Shown here piece after piece: positions 16,408 to 24,482 of a stretch of 39,636 nucleotides of DNA. Under the pieces are notes generated by a model that saw nothing but the letters and a program-made list of their open reading frames with translations, made no database searches and was not told the DNA's origin. Made by a program: the position numbers and the translations under genes. The first letter of the stretch is position 1. Every line of letters starts with the position of its first letter. The DNA comes from an uncultured Lachnospiraceae bacterium. Lineage in GTDB: Bacteria; Bacillota; Clostridia; Lachnospirales; Lachnospiraceae. The stretch covers positions 1-39,636 of the forward strand of contig CANBFE010000030.1 in the NCBI GenBank assembly GCA_947367855.1, read 5' to 3'.

Positions 16408-17985
16408 ATGGAAAGTGGAAAGAAGGAATTTCTGGGCCTGCTGTGCAATTTATATATCACTGCCCTGCTTGTGGCGCTGCCTCTGTTCACGGGGGAGGGC
16501 TATTGGCATCTGGACGAGACAAAGTACGCGTTATTTTATAATATTTCCCTGCTTTGTCTGGGCGGATGGCTGGTGGCCGGAATGCCCTGGCGGATAAAGG
16601 CCCTGCGGCTGAAGCGGGCCGGAAATGTCTTCAGCGGAATGGACAGGGCCGTGATCCTTTACGAGGTATGCGTGGTACTGTCGGCTCTGTGCAGTTCCTA
16701 CGGAATGCTGGCCTGGAAGGGATATGAGGGCTGGTATATGGGGGCTGTCTCCCAGCTGCTGTTTGCGGGAATTTATTTTTTTATGTCAAGGCAGTATGAC
16801 GGTGCGGCCTGGCCGCTGTACCTGGGGGAGGCGGCGCTGTTTTCGGCAACGGTTCTGGGGCTGCTGCACCGCCTGGGAATGGATCCCCTTGGACTGATGG
16901 CGGGATGGGGCAGCGGTGACTGGGAGTACAGCCACATGCTTTCCACCCTGGGTAATATCAACTGGCTCTGCGGATACTACAGCGTTGCCCTGGCCTTTGC
17001 AGTGGCACATTTTCTCAGGGAGGAAAGTCCCTGGCTGATGGCAGTGTCTTATGCGGTGTCGGCCTGTGCCCTTGTCCTGCTGTGTATCCAGGGGAGCCAG
17101 GGCGGTCTGATGGTGGCGGTGGTCTGTATTATTGTCTGTGTTGTGTTTGGAGGAAAACAGAGACATATATGGAAGCGGATGAGTCTTCTTCTGGCGGGCG
17201 TTTTTCTGGGGCTGCTTCTCATGGACGTGCTGATGGAGCTGAGGGGCGAGAGCGCGGCTGTTGTGGCTGACGGGAATCTCTTCGCTGTGGTTGGCAGGTA
17301 TGTCTGGGGAATCGGGGCAGCCGTGAGCCTGCTTGGCTTTCTTGCAGCCAGGCGGATTGGGCCGGGCAGGCGGCGGCTTTCCCTGAGGCTGAGAAGGTGG
17401 ATTTTTCTGGGAGCAGCGGCAGGGATGCTGTTGGCCTGTGTGGCTGTTGCCCGTGGCATTGACGACAGATTCGGCAGTGGCAGGGGATTTCTGTGGCGTA
17501 TTTCCCTGGAAAATTTTGCGGATGCCAGCGGAAAGGACCGGCTGTTGGGCGCGGGACCGGATTGTTATGGGGAAGCGGTTTTCAACAGACTGGGGGCAGA
17601 TACGGATGTCTGGGATGGAGAGCACTGGGAAGGGGCGGTATTTGTCAATGCCCATTGCGAGCCTCTGAATCAGCTGTGTAATGTGGGAATTCTGGGGACA
17701 GTCTGTTATCTGGCAGTTTTTCTTGTGGGACTGTGGCGATACCGGGACAGCGCCCTGGGCATTCTGGTCATTGTCATGTACGGCATGCATTCCCTGGTCA
17801 GCTTTCAGCAGGTGCTGAACACGCCCCTCCTTTTTCTGGTTCTTGGATTGTGCGAGGCGGAGAAACGGCAGGATTTTGGCGGGAAAGGCAGCGGAAACAG
17901 GTGGATACGGACGGATTTAACACACAGCGGCGTGGAAGGCGGGAAAGCGGAGAGGGAAGACGAATATGAAGTGGAAAAAATTTAA
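16408..17985 (+). CDS. O-antigen-ligase-like multi-pass membrane protein
   Basis: 525 residues with about ten or more hydrophobic segments from residue 10 to 350 and again near 430-490. The large outside loop near residues 350-430 has the pattern of the Wzy_C/O-antigen ligase family: an Arg/Trp segment (GRGFLWRISLENF), then LLGAGPDCYGEAVF, then FVNAHCEPLNQLCNVGILG, with the loop His before the next membrane helix. Such proteins move a glycan from a lipid carrier onto an acceptor outside the cell. The start at 16408 has no ribosome binding site; see the promoter just upstream. The C-terminal 45 residues are charged and overlap prmA by 20 bases. The acceptor is unknown. It lies between the sigma operon and prmA, an unusual place. 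Confidence 0.7.
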   Translation: MESGKKEFLGLLCNLYITALLVALPLFTGEGYWHLDETKYALFYNISLLCLGGWLVAGMPWRIKALRLKRAGNVFSGMDRAVILYEVCVVLSALCSSYGMLAWKGYEGWYMGAVSQLLFAGIYFFMSRQYDGAAWPLYLGEAALFSATVLGLLHRLGMDPLGLMAGWGSGDWEYSHMLSTLGNINWLCGYYSVALAFAVAHFLREESPWLMAVSYAVSACALVLLCIQGSQGGLMVAVVCIIVCVVFGGKQRHIWKRMSLLLAGVFLGLLLMDVLMELRGESAAVVADGNLFAVVGRYVWGIGAAVSLLGFLAARRIGPGRRRLSLRLRRWIFLGAAAGMLLACVAVARGIDDRFGSGRGFLWRISLENFADASGKDRLLGAGPDCYGEAVFNRLGADTDVWDGEHWEGAVFVNAHCEPLNQLCNVGILGTVCYLAVFLVGLWRYRDSALGILVIVMYGMHSLVSFQQVLNTPLLFLVLGLCEAEKRQDFGGKGSGNRWIRTDLTHSGVEGGKAEREDEYEVEKI

Positions 17986-18949
17986 GATAAAGACCATTAC
18001 AGAGGCAGAGGATATCATTATCAGCGCCTTATATGACATCGGACTGGAAGGAGCCCAGATTGAGGATAAGGTGCCTCTGACCGCATTGGAAAAGGAGCAG
18101 ATGTTTGTGGATATTCTTCCGGAGGTGCAGGAGGATGACGGCATAGCCTATCTGAGCTTTTTTGTGGAGGAAAAGGACGGATGCCTGGAGATTCTGGGGG
18201 AGAAAACGGAGGAAAAGGCTGTTCTGGAGAAGGTGAACCGGGAACTGGAAGAGCTCCGGCAGTTCTGCGACATCGGAGAGGGATCGGTGACAGTAGACGA
18301 AACCGAGGATATTGACTGGATCAACAACTGGAAACAGTATTTTCACCAGTTTCACATAGATGACATCCTTGTAATCCCTTCGTGGGAGACCGTGGAGAGA
18401 GAGGATCAGGGACAGATGGTGCTGCATATAGATCCGGGAACCGCATTCGGAACGGGGATGCATGAGACCACGCAGCTCTGCATCCGGCAGCTTCGGAAAT
18501 ATGTCAGACCTGGAACGGAACTTCTGGATGTGGGCACCGGCAGCGGTATTCTTGCGATCCTGGCGCTGATGTTCGGCGCAGGCCATGCGGTGGGAACGGA
18601 CCTGGATCCCTGCGCGGCGGAAGCCGTGGCGCAGAACTGCAGGGATAACGGAATTAAGCTTTCCGATTTTGAGCTGCTGATGGGAAATATCATCACGGAT
18701 AAGGAGATTCAGGACAAAGCGGGGTACGGGCGATATGATATCGTGGTGGCCAATATTCTGGCGGATGTTCTGGTGCCCCTGACACCGGTGATTTTCAGCC
18801 ATCTGAAACAGGGCGGAATTTATATCACTTCCGGAATTATTGATGACAAAGAACAGACCGTGGTGGATGCCGTGCTGGCGTCCGGACTGGAAGTGGAGGA
18901 GATTACCCGCCAGGGAGAATGGGTCAGCGTAACGGCCCGGAAGCCCTGA
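17966..18949 (+). CDS. prmA: Ribosomal protein L11 methyltransferase
   Basis: 327 residues. The N-terminal domain includes the family feature ALYDIGLEGAQIED, and WINNWKQYFHQFHID leads into the catalytic part. The SAM-binding motif is LLDVGTGSGILAILALMFGA, and the catalytic NILADVLVPL follows. LHIDPGTAFGTGMHETTQLC is diagnostic for PrmA, which trimethylates ribosomal protein L11. The ATG lies inside the end of the preceding gene with a weak AGAGGGAAG site, so translation may be coupled. In Bacillus this gene directly follows dnaJ; here four genes separate them. Confidence 0.95.
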   Translation: MKWKKFKIKTITEAEDIIISALYDIGLEGAQIEDKVPLTALEKEQMFVDILPEVQEDDGIAYLSFFVEEKDGCLEILGEKTEEKAVLEKVNRELEELRQFCDIGEGSVTVDETEDIDWINNWKQYFHQFHIDDILVIPSWETVEREDQGQMVLHIDPGTAFGTGMHETTQLCIRQLRKYVRPGTELLDVGTGSGILAILALMFGAGHAVGTDLDPCAAEAVAQNCRDNGIKLSDFELLMGNIITDKEIQDKAGYGRYDIVVANILADVLVPLTPVIFSHLKQGGIYITSGIIDDKEQTVVDAVLASGLEVEEITRQGEWVSVTARKP

Positions 18950-18979
18950 CCGATACGGAAATAAGTACAGGAGAGCAGA

Positions 18980-19726
18980 ATGCATCATTTTTTTGTGGCG
19001 CCGGAACAGATCAATACTGGTGACAATAGTGTCATAATAACCGGCCAGGATGTAAACCACATAAAAAACGTACTCCGGATGAAACAGGGAGAGGAACTGG
19101 CCGTAAGCAACGGACAGGACGGCAGGGAATACCGCTGCGGTATTTTACGGATGGAGGAGGACAGAATTCTCTGTGAGCTTCGCTTTATAAAAGAGGACAA
19201 TGTGGAACTGCCCTGCCGGATTTACCTCTTTCAGGGCCTTCCAAAGGGGGACAAGATGGAGCTGATTATCCAGAAAGCCGTGGAACTGGGGGTTTACAGT
19301 GTCATTCCCCTGGCGGCAAAGCGCTGTGTGGTAAAACTGGATGAAAAAAAGGCGGCTTCCAGAATTCTGCGGTGGCAGGGAATTTCGGAGTCTGCCGCAA
19401 AGCAGAGCCGTCGGGCCATTGTTCCGGAGGTGACAAAAGTGTCGGATTTTTCTTCCGCTGTGAAATGGGCATCCCGGATGGCAGTGAAACTGATCCCCTA
19501 TGAACTGGCGGAGGACATGACCAGGACAAGGCAGATTTTGGGCCGCCTGGAGCCCGGACAGGATGTGGCGGTATTTATAGGGCCTGAGGGCGGTTTCACC
19601 GAGGAGGAGGTACGGCTGGCATCGGAAAACGGAATAGAACCTGTGACCCTGGGAAAGCGTATTCTGAGAACAGAGACGGCAGGGCTGACAGTACTGTCAT
19701 GGATTATGTACCTTCTGGAGGGCTGA
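18980..19726 (+). CDS. rsmE: 16S rRNA m3U1498 methyltransferase RsmE
   Basis: 248 residues. A PUA-like N-terminal domain (MHHFFVAPEQI, DVNHIKNVLRMKQGEEL) is followed by the SPOUT methyltransferase fold. The deep-knot SAM site is seen in VAVFIGPEGGFTEEEV, LGKRILRTETAGLTVLSWIMY. It methylates N3 of U1498 in the decoding centre of 16S rRNA. GGAGAG lies before the ATG, and the gap to prmA is 30 bases, so they are co-transcribed. The prmA-rsmE pair is conserved across Firmicutes, usually with mtaB next. Confidence 0.96.
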   Translation: MHHFFVAPEQINTGDNSVIITGQDVNHIKNVLRMKQGEELAVSNGQDGREYRCGILRMEEDRILCELRFIKEDNVELPCRIYLFQGLPKGDKMELIIQKAVELGVYSVIPLAAKRCVVKLDEKKAASRILRWQGISESAAKQSRRAIVPEVTKVSDFSSAVKWASRMAVKLIPYELAEDMTRTRQILGRLEPGQDVAVFIGPEGGFTEEEVRLASENGIEPVTLGKRILRTETAGLTVLSWIMYLLEG

Positions 19727-19747
19727 ACCTGCAGGAGGGAAGAGACA

Positions 19748-19776
19748 GGGACAATTCCTCCCGCATATGATAGAAT
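19748..19776 (+). promoter_or_regulatory. Possible promoter for the cysteine desulfurase gene
   Basis: TAGAAT at 19771-19776 with GGGACA at 19748-19753, spacer 17. The -35 is weak. A GC-rich palindrome (CCGCCTGCAGGCGG) lies just downstream in the leader. Confidence 0.4.
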
Positions 19777-19848
19777 AACATGAGGCAGGAATCCGGCCGC
19801 CTGCAGGCGGACAAAGCAGGGGGACGGTTTTGATAAAGGAGTAGGATC

Positions 19849-21021
19849 ATGGAAGTATATCTGGACAATTCTGCCACCACAAGGGCTTTTCCGGAAGTGG
19901 CGGAATTGATGACGAGGATTATGTGCGAGGATTACGGCAATCCTTCCAGTCTTCACAGGAAGGGCGTCCAGGCGGAACAGTATCTCCGCTATGGGACGGA
20001 GACCTTTGCCAGGCTTTTGAAAGTCAACGAAAAGGAAATCGTTTTTACGTCAGGGGGAACGGAGTCGGACAATATGGCGCTGACAGGCTGCGCTTTGGCC
20101 AACAGCAGGAAGGGAAACCATCTGATCACCACCCAGGTGGAACATCCGGCAGTTTTAAATACCATGCGTCACCTGGAATCTCTGGGATACAGGGTGACAT
20201 ATCTGCCTGTAAACGCCCAGGGCAGTATCATGCTGGAGGATCTCCAGCGGGCCATGACGGCCAATACCATTCTGGTATCCGTTATGCACACAAACAATGA
20301 GATCGGGACGCTGCAGCCCATTGCTGAGGCATGCGCCCTGGTGAAGCGCATGAATCCCTATGCGCTGTTTCATGTAGACGCGGTGCAGGGATTTGGCAAA
20401 GCCAGGATTTATCCCAAAAAGATGGGCATTGACCTGCTGTCGGCCAGCGGACACAAGATTCACGGACCCAAGGGAATCGGCCTGCTGTATGTAGGGGAAG
20501 GGGTAAAGATACAGCCCATCCTCCACGGAGGCGGCCAGCAGAGAAATCTGCGCTCGGGAACGGACAATGTTGCAGGCGTTGCAGGTTTTGCAAAGGCGGC
20601 GGAGTTGCTGTACGAACATTACGAGGAAGACAGAAAGAGGCTGTACCAGTGCAAAAGATACTTTATGGACGGCGTGAGACGTCTGGAAGGCATCCGGATT
20701 AACGGTCTGCTTCCCGGGGAGGCAGATGGAGGCGGAACGGCGCCGCATATTGTCAGCGTTTCCTTCAGAGGTGTCCGCAGCGAGGTACTGCTTCACGCAT
20801 TGGAGGAAGACGGCATTTACGTGTCTGCAGGCAGCGCATGCGCGGCCAGGAAACCCCAGCCCTCAGCCACTCTGAAAGCCATCGGCATAGAGAGGGAGCT
20901 TTTGGACTCCACCATCAGATTCAGCTTTTCGGTTTACACCACAAAGGAAGAATTGGACTATACAATACAGGCATTGTATGATAAAATTCCCATGTTGCGG
21001 AAATACACCCGCAGACGCTGA
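19849..21021 (+). CDS. Cysteine desulfurase (NifS/IscS family)
   Basis: 390 residues, fold type I PLP enzyme. It begins VYLDNSATTRAFPEV. FTSGGTESDNMAL binds the cofactor phosphate, HVDAVQGFGK holds the PLP Asp and Gln, and SASGHKIHGPKGIG carries the Schiff-base Lys near residue 204. The mobile loop has the catalytic Cys near 329 in SAGSACAARK. It takes sulfur from cysteine and passes it as persulfide. thiI follows after 47 bases, so its likely main partner is ThiI (4-thiouridine in tRNA), like the NifZ-ThiI pair of Bacillus. It could also serve Fe-S assembly, but no scaffold gene is here. AAAGGAG precedes the ATG. Confidence 0.93.
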   Translation: MEVYLDNSATTRAFPEVAELMTRIMCEDYGNPSSLHRKGVQAEQYLRYGTETFARLLKVNEKEIVFTSGGTESDNMALTGCALANSRKGNHLITTQVEHPAVLNTMRHLESLGYRVTYLPVNAQGSIMLEDLQRAMTANTILVSVMHTNNEIGTLQPIAEACALVKRMNPYALFHVDAVQGFGKARIYPKKMGIDLLSASGHKIHGPKGIGLLYVGEGVKIQPILHGGGQQRNLRSGTDNVAGVAGFAKAAELLYEHYEEDRKRLYQCKRYFMDGVRRLEGIRINGLLPGEADGGGTAPHIVSVSFRGVRSEVLLHALEEDGIYVSAGSACAARKPQPSATLKAIGIERELLDSTIRFSFSVYTTKEELDYTIQALYDKIPMLRKYTRRR

Positions 21022-21068
21022 GGGAAGGGGAACGGGGACGGCGGCCCGTTTTGGGGAAAGGAAAGAAT

Positions 21069-22247
21069 ATGTTTACAGCTTTTTTGATAAAATATGCGGA
21101 AATCGGCATAAAAGGAAAGAACCGGTATCTCTTTGAGGATGCATTGATACACCAGATCAAGTTTGCCCTGAAGAAATGTGAGGGCTCCTTTCTGATTCAT
21201 AAATCCCAGGGGCGCATTTACGTGGAGGCCCGTGGGGAGTTTGACTATGACGAGACCGTGGAGCACCTGAGAAAAGTGTTCGGCATCTCCGGCATTTGTC
21301 CGGTGGTGTACGCGGAGGACGAGGGCTTTGAAAAATTATGTGACAGAGTTGTCAGATATGTGGCGGAGGTATATCCGGACAGAAATAAAACATTCAAAGT
21401 TCATGCCAGACGCGCGCGCAAGGATTATCCGAAGGAATCCATGGAGATCAATGCCGGCGTGGGAGAGGCTGTGCTGAAGGCCTATCCGGAAATGTCGGTG
21501 GATGTCCACCAGCCGGAGATTCTGCTGAACATAGAGATCCGGGAGAAGATCTATCTCTATTCTGAGACCATTCCGGGTCCGGGGGGCATGCCCGTGGGCA
21601 CAGGCGGCAAGGCCATGCTGCTTCTGTCCGGGGGAATAGACTCTCCGGTGGCCGGATATATGATCGCAAAGCGGGGGGTAAAGATTGACGCGGTCTACTT
21701 TCATGCGCCGCCCTACACCAGCGACAGGGCAAAACAGAAGGTGGTGGACCTGGCCAGGGTGGTTTCCGGGTATGCCGGTCCGGTGTGGCTCCATGTTATC
21801 AATTTCACGGATATTCAGCTCTATATTTACGATAAATGCCCTCATGAGGAGCTGACTGTGATCATGCGCCGGTATATGATGAGGATTGCGGAGCATATTG
21901 CAAAGGAGACAGGCTGTCTGGGACTGATAACAGGGGAGAGCATCGGACAGGTTGCCTCCCAGACCATGCATTCCCTGATTGCAACCAACGAGGTGTGCGA
22001 ACTGCCGGTATACCGTCCCCTGATCGGGTTTGACAAGATGGAGATTGTGGAGGTTTCCCAGAAGATCGGAGCTTTTGAGACATCCATCCTGCCCTTTGAG
22101 GACTGCTGCACGATTTTTGTGGCAAAACATCCCGTGACCAAGCCGAACGTGAATGTGATCCGGCGCCATGAGCGCAATCTGGAGGAAAAAATAGAGGAGC
22201 TGGTGAAGACAGCCCTGGAGACAAAAGAACTGATCATAGTGGAATAG
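21069..22247 (+). CDS. thiI: tRNA 4-thiouridine synthase ThiI
   Basis: About 392 residues. The ATG at 21069 follows AAAGGA at six bases and gives the usual FLIKYAEIGIKGKNR start; an earlier TTG lacks a binding site. An N-terminal ferredoxin-like/THUMP region (residues about 1-165, FKVHARRARKDYP) leads into the PP-loop ATPase with LLSGGIDSPVAGYMIAKRG near residue 185, and GESIGQVASQTMHSL. The protein ends without the rhodanese domain present in E. coli ThiI, as usual in Firmicutes; Cys residues in FEDCCTIF may carry sulfur. It thiolates U8 of tRNA with the upstream desulfurase. Downstream lies the convergent HPr-like gene. Confidence 0.95.
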   Translation: MFTAFLIKYAEIGIKGKNRYLFEDALIHQIKFALKKCEGSFLIHKSQGRIYVEARGEFDYDETVEHLRKVFGISGICPVVYAEDEGFEKLCDRVVRYVAEVYPDRNKTFKVHARRARKDYPKESMEINAGVGEAVLKAYPEMSVDVHQPEILLNIEIREKIYLYSETIPGPGGMPVGTGGKAMLLLSGGIDSPVAGYMIAKRGVKIDAVYFHAPPYTSDRAKQKVVDLARVVSGYAGPVWLHVINFTDIQLYIYDKCPHEELTVIMRRYMMRIAEHIAKETGCLGLITGESIGQVASQTMHSLIATNEVCELPVYRPLIGFDKMEIVEVSQKIGAFETSILPFEDCCTIFVAKHPVTKPNVNVIRRHERNLEEKIEELVKTALETKELIIVE

Positions 22248-22252
22248 CAATG

Positions 22253-22293
22253 GAAAAGAAAAAAGACCTGCCGGGTATGGCGCCCGGAGGTCT
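22253..22293 (-). terminator. Terminator of the HPr-like gene (reverse strand)
   Basis: On the reverse strand AGACCTCCGGG pairs with CCCGGCAGGTCT (one bulge) and is followed by a U-rich run (TTTTTTCTTTT). It lies between the convergent thiI and HPr-like genes and terminates only the reverse-strand gene well. Confidence 0.85.
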
Positions 22294-22341
22294 CACAGAA
22301 GTCATCTTCGTGTCAGGCAGCAGATCCCCGCGGGGAGACTG

Positions 22342-22575
22342 TTACTGCACAATGTAGGGTTTTAACAGATCCAGTACTTCGTCAGCCCCTTCTTCCGTGT
22401 GAATGTTCAGGTCAATGGGTTTGGAAAGATCCAGACTGAAGATTCCCATAATGGACTTTGCGTCAACCACATATCTGCCGGATACCAGATCAAAATCATA
22501 GTCAAACTTGGATATGTCATTGACGAAAGACTTTACCTTGTCAATGGAATTTAAAAAAATCTGTACTGTTTTCAA
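22342..22575 (-). CDS. HPr-like protein lacking the active-site histidine
   Basis: 77 residues, the length and fold pattern of HPr. The regulatory-serine region is kept (VDAKSIMGIFSLDLSKP, matching KSIMGVMSLG around Ser46), and the acidic C-terminal helix is present (EEGADEVLDLLKPYI). The phosphotransfer motif TGLHARPA around His15 is absent; the same place reads NSIDKVKSFV with no His. It therefore cannot carry phosphate from enzyme I in the usual way. This resembles Crh of Bacillus, which keeps Ser46 and acts only with CcpA. The start is TTG with AAGGAGG eight bases upstream, and a near-consensus promoter precedes it. HPr kinase and CcpA are not in the window. Confidence 0.85.
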   Translation of the reverse strand: MKTVQIFLNSIDKVKSFVNDISKFDYDFDLVSGRYVVDAKSIMGIFSLDLSKPIDLNIHTEEGADEVLDLLKPYIVQ

Positions 22576-22611
22576 TGTCTTTGCCTCCTTGCTGTTTTGG
22601 ACTTCAGCTCC

Positions 22612-22640
22612 ATATTAACGGTTTGGAGGATAAATGTCAA
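22612..22640 (-). promoter_or_regulatory. Promoter of the HPr-like gene (reverse strand)
   Basis: On the reverse strand TTGACA (22640-22635), 17-base spacer, TAATAT (22617-22612), giving a leader of about 30 bases with AAGGAGG. It faces away from mtaB. Confidence 0.85.
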
Positions 22641-22674
22641 GGCGAAAACAGTACAAAAAAAGTGAGGAATCAGA

Positions 22675-24048
22675 ATGAAAACCGTGGCATTGTACAATCT
22701 TGGCTGCAAGGTGAATTCTTATGAAACGGAAGTGATGGGGCAGAAGCTGCAGGAGAAGGGTTACCGGATTGTTCCCTTTGAACAGACTGCAGACATCTAT
22801 ATCGTGAATACCTGTACGGTTACCAATATTGCGGACAGAAAGAGCAGGCAGATGCTTCACCGTGCCAGGCAGCTGAACCCCCGGGCCGTGGTGGTGGCAG
22901 TGGGCTGCTATGTGCAGACAGATCCCGGAGCGGTTGAGGCGGATGCTGCAATCGATCTGGCAGTGGGCAACAATCACAAGAAGGACATTGCGGAAATTCT
23001 GGAGCGGTATCTGGAGCAGCGGCAGGACAAGACCCTGCTGGGCACCACGGTCACTGATATCAGCCGGGGCTGTGAATATGAGGAAATGCAGCTGAAGCAT
23101 ACGGCAGAACATACCAGGGCCTACATCAAAATCCAGGACGGATGCAACCAGTTCTGTTCCTACTGCGTGATTCCCTATGCCAGGGGAAGGGTGCGCAGCC
23201 GGCAGCCGGAGGACATCCTCCGGGAGATCCGGGGACTGGTGGAGGCAGGCTACCGGGAAGTGGTGCTCACAGGGATTCATATCAGCTCCTACGGCATTGA
23301 CCTGGGGGAGGAAAAGTGGAAGAGCGGCAGCAGGCTGATCCACCTGGCGGAGAGAATTCATGAGATACCGGGACTGGAAAGGATTCGCCTGGGGTCCCTG
23401 GAACCAAGGATCATAAACCGGGAGAACGCGGTACGCCTGGCAGCACTGCCGGGCCTGTGTCCCCATTTTCATCTCTCCCTTCAGAGCGGCTGCGATGCGA
23501 CGTTAAAAAGGATGAATAGACATTACACTTCCGGGGAATACTATACCTGTGTGGAGACGCTGCGGGATGCGTTTTGCGAACCTGCCATTACCACGGATGT
23601 GATTGTGGGATTTCCCGGGGAGACCCAGGAGGAATTCGCCGTGACCAAAGCGTTTCTGGAGAAGGTGAATTTCTACGAAATGCATGTTTTCAAGTATTCC
23701 AGGCGGAGAGGCACGTCGGCGGCATCCATGCCGGACCAGGTGCCTGAGACGGTGAAGGCCGTGCGAAGCGGGGAACTTCTGGAATTGAAGAAGGTACAGT
23801 CCAGGGCATTCCGCTCACGCTACATAGGCCGGGAGGCCGAGGTGCTTCTGGAGGAGGGCAAGACGGTAGACGGACGGCGCTGGCTTGTGGGCCATACCGG
23901 GGATTATGTGAAAGTGGCAGTGGAGGACAGGCGCGCCGGAGATCGGCAGCCCGGGGTAAACAGGATTGTAAAAGCGGCTGTAAAGGGTTTTCTTACAGAT
24001 GAAATTCTCCGGGGCGTTTTGCCGGAGGAAGGATTTACAGGAGTCTGA
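22675..24048 (+). CDS. mtaB: tRNA t6A37 methylthiotransferase MtaB
   Basis: 457 residues. The N-terminal MTTase domain begins VALYNLGCKVNSYETEVM and contains IVNTCTVTNIADRKSRQM, with Cys ligands for the second cluster. The radical SAM core has CNQFCSYCVIPYARGRVRS, Cys about 157, 161 and 164. FHLSLQSGCDATLKRMNR and TDVIVGFPGETQEEF follow. The last 70 or so residues form a TRAM-like RNA-binding domain. The LGCKVN start marks MtaB rather than MiaB. It adds a methylthio group to t6A37 of ANN-decoding tRNAs. GTGAGGA precedes the ATG. In Bacillus it follows rsmE; here desulfurase, thiI and HPr-like lie between. Confidence 0.95.
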   Translation: MKTVALYNLGCKVNSYETEVMGQKLQEKGYRIVPFEQTADIYIVNTCTVTNIADRKSRQMLHRARQLNPRAVVVAVGCYVQTDPGAVEADAAIDLAVGNNHKKDIAEILERYLEQRQDKTLLGTTVTDISRGCEYEEMQLKHTAEHTRAYIKIQDGCNQFCSYCVIPYARGRVRSRQPEDILREIRGLVEAGYREVVLTGIHISSYGIDLGEEKWKSGSRLIHLAERIHEIPGLERIRLGSLEPRIINRENAVRLAALPGLCPHFHLSLQSGCDATLKRMNRHYTSGEYYTCVETLRDAFCEPAITTDVIVGFPGETQEEFAVTKAFLEKVNFYEMHVFKYSRRRGTSAASMPDQVPETVKAVRSGELLELKKVQSRAFRSRYIGREAEVLLEEGKTVDGRRWLVGHTGDYVKVAVEDRRAGDRQPGVNRIVKAAVKGFLTDEILRGVLPEEGFTGV

Positions 24049-24101
24049 GGGGCAGACTGCAGTATATTAGATGAAAATTATGCGCCTGGGGACACCAAGA
24101 C

Positions 24102-24130
24102 TTGAATTTTACATACAAATGAGTTATATT
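24102..24130 (+). promoter_or_regulatory. Promoter of the ireB-ruvX gene block
   Basis: TTGAAT (24102-24107), exact 17-base spacer, TATATT (24125-24130), about 57 bases before the ireB start codon. The upstream DNA is AT-rich compared with its surroundings. Confidence 0.8.
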
Positions 24131-24187
24131 AATAAAAGATATCTATGGAGCGAAGAAATGTCTCCCCCACGATATGGAGGTCAGGTT

Positions 24188-24451
24188 ATGCAGAAATTGG
24201 AAAATACACAATACTTTAAGGTAGATTCGGAACCTGAGGATGGGGCGAAAGAGGTGCTGTCTGCCGTATATGAGGCATTGACGGAAAAGGGATATAATCC
24301 GGTAAACCAGATAGTGGGATATATCATGAGCGGCGACCCTACTTATATAACCAGTCACAAGAATGCGCGCAGCATGATCATGAAGGTGGAGCGTGACGAA
24401 CTCGTGGAGGAACTGCTGACGGAGTATATCCGTACAAAGGACTGGCACTGA
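24188..24451 (+). CDS. ireB: IreB family regulatory phosphoprotein (UPF0297/YrzL)
   Basis: 87 residues. The ATG at 24188 has GGAGG seven bases upstream; an open frame further upstream runs through the promoter and is not translated. The family pattern is clear: NTQYFKVDSEPEDGAKEVL, YEALTEKGYNPVNQIVGYI, SGDPTYITSHKNARSMI, RDELVEELLTEYI. In Enterococcus IreB is phosphorylated by the PASTA kinase IreK on Thr residues near the N-terminus and controls cephalosporin resistance; the Thr in NTQYF is a candidate. First gene of the conserved ireB-ruvX-DUF1292 block. No PASTA kinase gene is present here. Confidence 0.95.
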   Translation: MQKLENTQYFKVDSEPEDGAKEVLSAVYEALTEKGYNPVNQIVGYIMSGDPTYITSHKNARSMIMKVERDELVEELLTEYIRTKDWH

Positions 24452-24482
24452 AATAACGGAAGACAGATAGGAGGCCCGGGCT

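Noticed and set aside
18029..19060. Reverse-strand frame across prmA and the rsmE start
   Set aside because: Antisense to two certain genes with no start signal.
24043..24062. AGTCTG/CAGACT hairpin at the mtaB stop as a terminator
   Set aside because: Six pairs only and no U-tract.
24071..24187. 39-residue N-terminal extension of IreB
   Set aside because: It crosses the promoter at 24102-24130, and the ATG at 24188 has a strong site and matches the family start.
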